Source: Owenia fusiformis
Taxonomy: Eukaryota; Annelida; Polychaeta; Sabellida; Oweniidae
DNA length: 64,000 nucleotides
Direction: 5' to 3'
NCBI GenBank assembly: GCA_903813345.2
Contig: CAIIXF020000012.1
Coordinates: 17,803,520-17,867,519, forward strand
The position numbers were made by a program, and so were the translations under genes. A model generated the notes under the pieces. It was not told the origin of the DNA and ran no database searches. It saw only the letters and a list, made by a program, of their open reading frames with translations. This document shows positions 57,749 through 64,000 of this stretch, piece by piece; the first letter of the stretch is position 1; each line of letters opens with the position of its first letter.

Positions 57749-58410
57749 TATATATAGAGATTATCCTATATGAGGTTCAGGATATTGGGATTATCCCGAG
57801 GCCAATATAATATATTTGCCCGAGGGCCGCAGGTCCCGAGGGAAAATATATTATATTGGCCAAGGGATAATCCCAATATCCTGAACCGACTATAGGATAA
57901 TATGTTTATCCCATACCAATCTTGGTCATCTGGTTCACATTGTTCAATCGTGGAAATATTTTAGAATATTCATGTCCAGTTTTGTTTTCTTGGCCGTGGG
58001 CGGATTTTCCTGTTCTCTCAAATATTCCCACATTTATTTTTTCGAATTTTTTGACTGATTAAGTGGATGCTCCTTCCCTTTTTTAAACCATCAAACGGAT
58101 CCCGATAGTCTGTGTTTTTTCTCCATTGTCGTTTACAGTCATTACGCGAACGTTATAAATTATGAACAAATATGCGAGCGGCGATTATGACGTAGCGGGC
58201 AGATATACTATATCTGCCCGCTCGAAGCGGGACGTAAAGCTATATCTGCCCGCTGATGAAAATATAAGATTTTACAAACCGGCTTTATGTACCTGTAACA
58301 CGTCCGAGTATGGGATAAATATATATATATATATACTCTGTACACTACAACAATTTTCATAGTTGTACGTTTTCGTTTCGTCGTACTCACATGAGTCGGA
58401 AAATAGAAAA
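57749..58410 (+). repeat. Foldback repeat, left copy
   Basis: Starts TATAGAGATTATCCTATATG and ends near GAAAATATAGAGATTATCCT, where a second copy begins. Contains two hairpins: 57774-57887 (GGTTCAGGATATTGGGATTA... loop GCCGCAGG ...), arms about 52 bp nearly perfect; and AGCGGGCAGATATA-C-TATATCTGCCCGCT (58194-58222) followed by a third arm CTATATCTGCCCGCT (58238-). GGATAATATGTTTATCCCATAC near 57895 is opposed by GTATGGGATAAATA near 58309. The right copy is at 62317-62880. Confidence 0.85.
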
Positions 58411-59234
58411 TATAGAGATTATCCTATATACATTTAGTGAGACAGATTTAGGGAAAATACCACCAGAACGTTTCAAATTGTGATAGAAGCGTGAATTTTG
58501 GTACAGAGTTTCTTTAGAGAGTTTTAAAAAAATTGATCCGTGGCCGCAAGAAAAATTTTCACTTTTTGGTCCCAAAATTCAAGATGGCCGCCATTATATA
58601 CTACAATCTTTCCAAATGTTAATACAAATGAAAAATATAATCATGTATTGAGCTACAAGTGCTAGATTTAAGTTCAAATGAAACTTTTATGTCTCTTGAA
58701 CCTCAGCAATCATTTTAGATGCATTATGTGCCCACTAAGGGAATAAAATAGGTGTAAAACAAGGATCGGCACTATTACCATTATGTTTTTATGCGAATTA
58801 ACATAAACATGTTCATATTATGCTTAGATGGTTATGTTGTAGATCAGATTCTCTCTCAATCACATATGTTCAAACATATATAAGGGTGTGAATTCAATAT
58901 CAGTTGCTTAATAGAAGAAAACATAGCATGTGTCACTGGTTGTGCTCCAGATTGTGCTGGCACAATTAACGCAATTCTTAGTTTTAAGAGAACTACTGCT
59001 ACTGTTGTGATTCATTGACTTTATTCACCTTAATATGCATTCTTTCTTCAGAAAAAACTTCATTTGGAATTGAAATGATATTAATGTATCCATAAATGAA
59101 TAAATGGTGTGTGCTTTTGAGTGGACTGTATGAATCTGTATGATGAGATAACAATTAACAGACATTATTTTCTATTTTGATGATTTTATTACAATTTTGG
59201 TTGTTCAGACTTTCCTATTTAAATTAAACCAACA

Positions 59235-61820
59235 ATGAACCAGTTGAACAACTTTTACTCCAACTCCAAGTCTCCAGCCATGCTGAAGCATAGTATGGAC
59301 ATTATCAAAATTGCTGTGAAGACACTCAATCCCAATCAAGTCCCAGTTATTGCAGCTGATCAACCCCTGTATGCGTTGCTAAAGCAAATCCAATGGTCAT
59401 ATAGAGCAACTCATGGTGATGACAAATTTGTCATACTCTTTGGTGGCCTCCATATTGAGGCAGCATTTGAATGCACTATTGGTAACTGGCTCAGAGACAG
59501 TGGGTGGACCAATGCTTTAACTCAAGCTAAATTTGCTACCAGTGGGACAGCTGACTCCTTTCTGAAGGCATCCCACATAACCCGCACAAGATGGGCCCAT
59601 CAAGTTTCAGCATGCGCTTTGTATAATTGGACCACACAAACTATTCAAGGTGGATTCCAGTTCACATTAAAGATATGATTCAACTTGAAAATAATCATCG
59701 AACCATTCATGAGGCCTTTGTTGCAGGACATTTCACGGTCTCCAAGTCAGCCCGTTCTTTCTCATCACTAGCTGTGGACCATGCTCATGAGCAAAATAAT
59801 GCCCTCATCAAAGGTCAAGGTGGCGTTGTAGGAATCGCAGAAAGCCCAAATGCTCTAAGACGATGGATGGTGGCTGGTCCTGGAATTGCCCAGATTGTCC
59901 AAGAATTTGATGAAAACTCTGCGGTTGGTGATCTCAGAAACGATGATGATAACAGTCACCATGAGCAATGCCAAAGTATACAGAAACAGTTCAGTCAAAA
60001 TGTAACTGCCATGACAGATGTCATTGACAAGCTAGGAAATCCATTTCTTGCTGCAGATGATACTCTATATACAATAGACACTAAGGACATGACAGACCCT
60101 TCTGTGGTGACAACTGTCAGAACAATAGAAGACCTGGGACGCAGAAAATACCAAGAATTCTGTAATGAATGCCCTGTAAAGTCATCTGAAAGTATCAAAG
60201 CAACTATACCAAAGAACAATCTCCCCTTGTTTGGAAGCAAAATATCTAGTCAAACTAACACAAGTGCTACCAATACTGAACTAAGGAATGACTGTCAGCT
60301 CTTTTCAAGACTATACATTGCATGCCAAACCAGAAAGGTCGATATGAATGAGTTTTTCACCTATGAAAATCATGAGTTTCCCCCATCTATTGCTAAGCAT
60401 GGTCAGCTTCGTTCTTTAGCTAAATCAGAGCTGCTTGGACCCCTTAACAGATGCCAACAGCAAGCAAGATTAGTTACAGAGCGCCCAATTACAGAAGCTA
60501 CAGTCATAGATGGTGCTTTCCTCATTCACCTCCTAAATCCTGGAACAGCAAGAACCTTTAATGACTATCTGACCTCCGTGTTTCTACCAAGCGTGATGGC
60601 AGAATTACAATATGTTGCCCGCCTTGATTTGGTGTGGGATGAGTATCTCGATAAAAGTCTAAAAATGTCAACTAGACTGAAGCGTGGCCAGGGTGCTAGG
60701 AGAATGGTCTATAAAGAAAATGCAAACCCCAAAAACTGGCAATCTTTTCTTAAGAATGACAGCAACAAACAAGAATTATTTAGCATGTTATCTCGGGGAA
60801 TGATGGATGTAGAAACCAATGGTAAGCAGATAGTAACAACTCTTGGGCAATCAGTTCTCTGCAACCCACCAATATCACCTGATATCACATCAAAACCAAA
60901 TCTTCATGAGGAGGCTGACACCAAACTATTTGTTTTTCAGATGAAGGAAGCTGGGTACACCTCCTTTATGGTGAAAACTGGAGACACTGATGTTGTAGTT
61001 CTCGCAGTTGCTGCAGCTGCTTAACTCGAAGTTGACATATGGTTGGCATTTGGTCCTGCAAAGGATTTTAGGTATTATTCTAATCCATAGTTTTTAAAGC
61101 CTATCAATAAATATAGTCTGTTTCTTTTCATGAATTTAATTACAGAACTAAATTCCCCAAAATTTTTACATTTTCAGATATATTGCTGCCCATGAAATTG
61201 CCAATTCACTAGGTCCAGTGAAGTCCAGATGTCTACCAGTTTTCCATGCCCTAACAGGGTCTGATACAACTTCATGTTTCTACGGACATTGGAAACTTCA
61301 AGCATGGAAGCTGTGGGATGTTTATCCAGAGATTACAAATGGACTAAGTGCCCTAATGTATCCTGACGTCATAAGAAACATTCCATCGGAAGCATTTGAT
61401 AGCCTTGAAAAGTTCATAGTTCTGTTATATGACCGTACAAGTGAACAGGTAGACATCAATAAGGCCAGAAAAGAATTGTTTTGCAACAAAAGAAAGATGA
61501 TAGATAAAATCCCCCCAACTAGAGATGCTCTTAGACAGCATATTCTTAGGGTGGCTTTCCAGGGTGGCATTGTGTGGGGCCAGTATTTAAATCCTAGACC
61601 AGATCACCTTCAGTCCTAGCTTCAATGGGGTTGGAAAATTAGCCATACTGTTGTAGTGCCAAAGTGGACAGACCTTCCTCAGGCATCTAAGGCATGTCAG
61701 GTCCTTGTAAAGTGTGGATGCTTAAAAGGATATGGAGCCAGATGCTCATGCCACAAAAGTGGACTTTTATGCACCGAACTTTGCAAGTGTTATGGAAATT
61801 GTCATAATATGAAAGGATAA
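59235..61820 (+). pseudogene. Broken gene of the inner element: DQPLYALLKQ family with XPG/FEN-like motifs and CXC tail
   Basis: Order along the plus strand: FYSNSKSPAMLKHSMDI, VIAADQPLYALLKQIQW, VILFGGLHIEAAFECTIGNW, TADSFLKASHITRTRWAHQV (59235-59622); a frame change at about 59625; then LDHTNYSRWIPVHIKDM, SLAVDHAHEQNNALIKGQGG, ALRRWMVAGPGIAQ, FLIHLLNPGTARTFNDYL, NLHEEADTKLFVFQM (60900-60941), KTGDTDVVVLAVAAAA (to 61021), stop TAA 61022-61024, LEVDIWLAFGPAKDF, a 106-nt intron, YIAAHEIANSLGP, FHALTGSDTTSCF (61242-61280), LEKFIVLLYDRTSEQV, stop TAG 61617-61619, then LQWGWKI and a tail CGC-x7-CSC-x6-C-x3-CKC-x3-C ending at 61820. I recall similar long uncharacterised proteins in many copies in cnidarians, molluscs and lancelets (not checked). 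Compared with them about 50-60 residues seem missing at the frame change, so an internal deletion is likely. EEAD...DTDVVVL...LTGSDTTS is in the order of XPG-family nuclease motifs; function is inference. Confidence 0.8.
61072..61177 (+). other. Spliceosomal intron in the transposon gene
   Basis: GATTTTAG then GTATTATTC at the 5' side; ACATTTTCAG then ATATATTGCTGCC at the 3' side. Joining gives AAAGATTTTAGATATATTGC-like text that restores KDFRYIAAHEI in phase, exactly the family's sequence. Length 106 nt, phase 2. So this copy is a genomic (DNA-level) copy, not a processed one. Confidence 0.85.
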
Positions 61821-62316
61821 ACGTTAACATTTAACTATGTTTATTCATATGAGAAAGTGTGGACCTGTCTTCAGAGTGACAACAGTTATCTGTGACCTTT
61901 AAAAGAATGTTACAGCAGCAATATTTGACATTTTAGATCTATATTTTGAGCATTAGTGACAGGATGATAAAATAAGTGAGGGATCAAATATAGATCCTTG
62001 TTAAACACCATTATTTATTATGAAATAGTCATATAATAGGGTAAAGTGTACTTCAAAAGCTATTTAAGGTCTTAAGTCAATGTTTCTACTGACACATAAC
62101 TCTTATTTAGCTGAATACATTCAACATTTTCTATTCTTGTAAAATTCTTGACGATAATGACATGCTATGGCGGCCATCTTTAATTTCATCTGAAATCTTT
62201 AAAATTTCGCTTGCGGCCACCGATCAATTTTTTTTAAATTGGATAAGGAAGTTATATACCAAAATTCACGCTTCTATCACAATCTGAAACGTTTTGTCAT
62301 AAATCTGACTCACTAA

Positions 62317-62880
62317 TATGAGGTTCAGGATATTGGGATTATCCTGAGGCAAATATAATATATTTGCCCGAGGGCCGCAGGTCCCGAGGGAAAATATATT
62401 ATATTGGCCAAGGGAACCTGAACCGACTATAGGATAATATGTTTATCCCATACCAATACAAATCTCATCTGGTTCACATTGTTCAATCGTGGAAATATTT
62501 TAGAATATTCACGTCCAGTTTTGTTTTCTTGGCCGTGGGCGGATTTTCGTGTTCTCTCAGATATTCCCACATTTATTTTCTCGAATTACTAATTGATTAA
62601 GTGGATGCTCCTTCCTTTTTTAAACCATCAAACAGATCCCGATTGTCTGTGTTTTCTCCATTGTCGATTACAGTCATTACGCGAACGTTACAAATTATGA
62701 ACAAATATGCGAGCGGTGATTATGACGTAGCAGCGCGGGCAGATATACTATATCTGCCCGCTCGGAGCGGGACGTAAAGCTATATCTGCCCGCTGATGAA
62801 AATATAAGTTTTTACAAACCAGCTTTATGTACCTGTAACACGTCCAAGTATGGGATAAATGATTTTATGTTATATTCCTT
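62317..62880 (+). repeat. Foldback repeat, right copy (interrupted by the inner element)
   Basis: Resumes at TATGAGGTTCAGGATATTGG and follows the left copy to GTATGGGATAAAT near 62858, with scattered substitutions. The right arm of the first hairpin has lost about 18 bp (GGCCAAGGGAACCTGAACCG). The small hairpin GCGGGCAGATATA-C-TATATCTGCCCGC is at about 62736-62762. Its first ~20 bases lie on the other side of the inner element (58409-58429). Confidence 0.85.
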
Positions 62881-63237
62881 GTTATATTCCTTTATGAAAA
62901 CACGGGACGATCGATACGTAAAGTTTTAGTGTATTGACCGATATTTGAACTTTGTACAGTAGGCCTACATCATCAATTATTCCATCATGCTTGTACGTTT
63001 TTTCGCTTGTTTGATACCGTAAATTGCACTTCCTGGATCCTAAATAAATTAGCTAGATTTCTCCATTCATTCTTAACGATACATTAAATATTTTTGCTTG
63101 AATTTCTACAAGACTTATAATGAGTACTTATGAGTAAATTTCAAGTGGAAATGAATGCGTATCGGGAAACCCCCCCCCCATCCCAATTTTGGAATTTGCG
63201 TCCCCTAGTAAAATTGCCACGCTACGCCACTGAAATC

Positions 63238-64000
63238 TGAAAAATTCCCTTTGTTCGAAGTCAATGTTATCAGAATAGTATCACAAATAGCGCTAATCTT
63301 GATAAATATTTTTGGGGTATGTTTTTCTGAGACCCAAGTGAAACAAGTGAGTATTTTTCAGTATAAATAAAAGCAGTTAAGTAGAACTACGATCATTTTG
63401 CGTGCGATAATATTGTTATAATTTTATAGTTTAGTCCAAAAAGTTACAAAAATAATGTGTCTTTTCTTTACGAAATCTAGCCCAAAAGTAGAAGTCAAGT
63501 GTCAGTGTCACATAATTTTGAAAAATCTAGCAAGCGTCCATATAAGAACATTCGAATTGTAGCCGTTATGGAATTATGACGTCATAAATACATATGGTCG
63601 ATTGAACAAAATGTGAAAATTTCATTGGATTCTGATTATTATTTCAAAAGTTATTCTAATTTCAACAAACCGGTCAAGGGTAAAGTGTTACGTCGTAGAA
63701 CGTATTTCACGGTGTTGGGGTAGTTTTAACTTTAAAATATGGTAGCTCGCATCAAACTTTTCGAGGAAAAATAGTATCACTGAAACGCAAATAAAAAAAA
63801 TTAAAATTATATATGAAATATATGCTTAACGTTTCTAGGTGACATTAGCCCGTATATCTCTAATTGTCCCCAGGTCCGTGCATGTCATAATTATAAATGC
63901 CGCATAATGTTTGGCTCTTCCCTTGAAAGTAGTTAAACATCTTGGAGACCTATAAGTGGTATACAATATATGCACACAACGATTTTAATTAGAGGTGCAG
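63238..64000. other. No feature recognised
   Basis: AT-rich flank outside the outer element; no frame, RNA gene or repeat internal to this window seen. Confidence 0.5.

Larger units (their letters stand above)
58430..62316 (+). mobile_element. Inner DNA transposon-like element: ~160-bp TIRs, TSD TAT, coding
   Basis: Left end TTTAGTGAGACAGATTTAGG (58433) and right end, on the other strand, TTAGTGAGTCAGATTTATGA (62316) are inverted; matching continues through CGTTTCAAATTGTGATAGAA, GCGTGAATTTTGGTA, AATTGATCCGTGGCCGCAAG and AAGATGGCCGCCAT to about 58590 and 62160. The empty site is visible in the left foldback copy (ATCCTATATGAGG at 57763-57775); the filled site reads ATCCTA-TAT-[element]-TAT-GAGG. 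The only coding content is the gene remnant at 59235-61820. Length 3887 bp. Size, TIRs, TSD and a single gene suggest an autonomous-type cut-and-paste element, now dead. Confidence 0.85.
57447..63232. mobile_element. Outer nested element: TIR CAGTGGCGTAGCG, TSD AAATC
   Basis: CAGTGGCGTAGCG (57447) and CGCTACGCCACTG (ending 63232) are perfect 13-bp inverted ends, and AAATC flanks both (57442-57446, 63233-63237). The sub-terminal words GCAAATGCGTCC and GGACGCAAATTCC are also opposed. The 5.8-kb span contains the tandem foldback repeats and the inner transposon, which account for most of its length, so the original element was smaller. The ends resemble those of 49971 and 52174 (5-bp TSD family). 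That both ends belong to one insertion is inferred from the matching TSD. Confidence 0.75.

Noticed and set aside
59995-61570. Minus-strand frames opposite the transposon gene
   Set aside because: Shadows of the clearly coding plus strand.

Overview
The window is eukaryotic, AT-rich, and almost wholly built of repeats. No intact host protein-coding gene is visible. Coding remnants are transposon-derived: three non-LTR retrotransposon fragments, a Tc1/mariner transposase relic, and a broken multi-domain gene inside a terminal-inverted-repeat (TIR) element. The many MITE and foldback families, the 17-bp-scale foldback arms, the GATAATAA-ended dispersed repeats and the 'DQPLYALLKQ..FGGLHIE' protein family point to a marine invertebrate metazoan; the phylum cannot be fixed by reading alone. 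Layout. 1-760 is a ~349-bp tandem repeat. 761-19193 is a large ~186-bp satellite: a divergent arm in one orientation (761-5649), an orientation switch near 5650-5665, then a very regular arm in the other orientation (5666-15045) whose monomers form a 3-mer higher-order repeat of 558 bp (17 copies), then decayed monomers. Two foldback elements with clear target duplications sit in the decayed satellite (16320-17290, TSD GCTCTGAT; 17536-18962, TSD TTA). 19194-27500 holds a mariner-type MITE, a dispersed repeat, a minus-strand reverse transcriptase relic and a local tandem duplication (22447-26576) in which one copy carries a 380-bp MITE absent from the other. 27500-40300 carries three related exon-like modules on the minus strand, two with adjacent minisatellites, a 1.36-kb tandem duplication with a 39-bp minisatellite, and a promoter-like motif cluster near 39.2 kb. 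40300-55300 has a mariner transposase relic, two 5'-truncated LINE insertions with exact TSDs, several MITEs, two exon-like pieces on the minus strand, and an unusual array of about 13 copies of a 16-18-bp perfect palindrome (52606-53200). 55300-64000 is a nested insertion: an outer element (57447-63232, TIR CAGTGGCGTAGCG, TSD AAATC) containing two tandem foldback repeats, the second of which is interrupted by an inner 3.9-kb element (58430-62316, ~160-bp TIRs, TSD TAT). The inner element carries a gene remnant (59235-61820) with one spliceosomal intron, a C-terminal cysteine-rich CXC-like domain, and a motif series (EEAD, DTDVVVL, LTGSDTTS) that resembles XPG/FEN-type nucleases. This inner element is the best candidate for something undescribed: a DNA transposon class whose enzyme may be a FEN-like nuclease. 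All family names come from motif recognition; no database search was possible.
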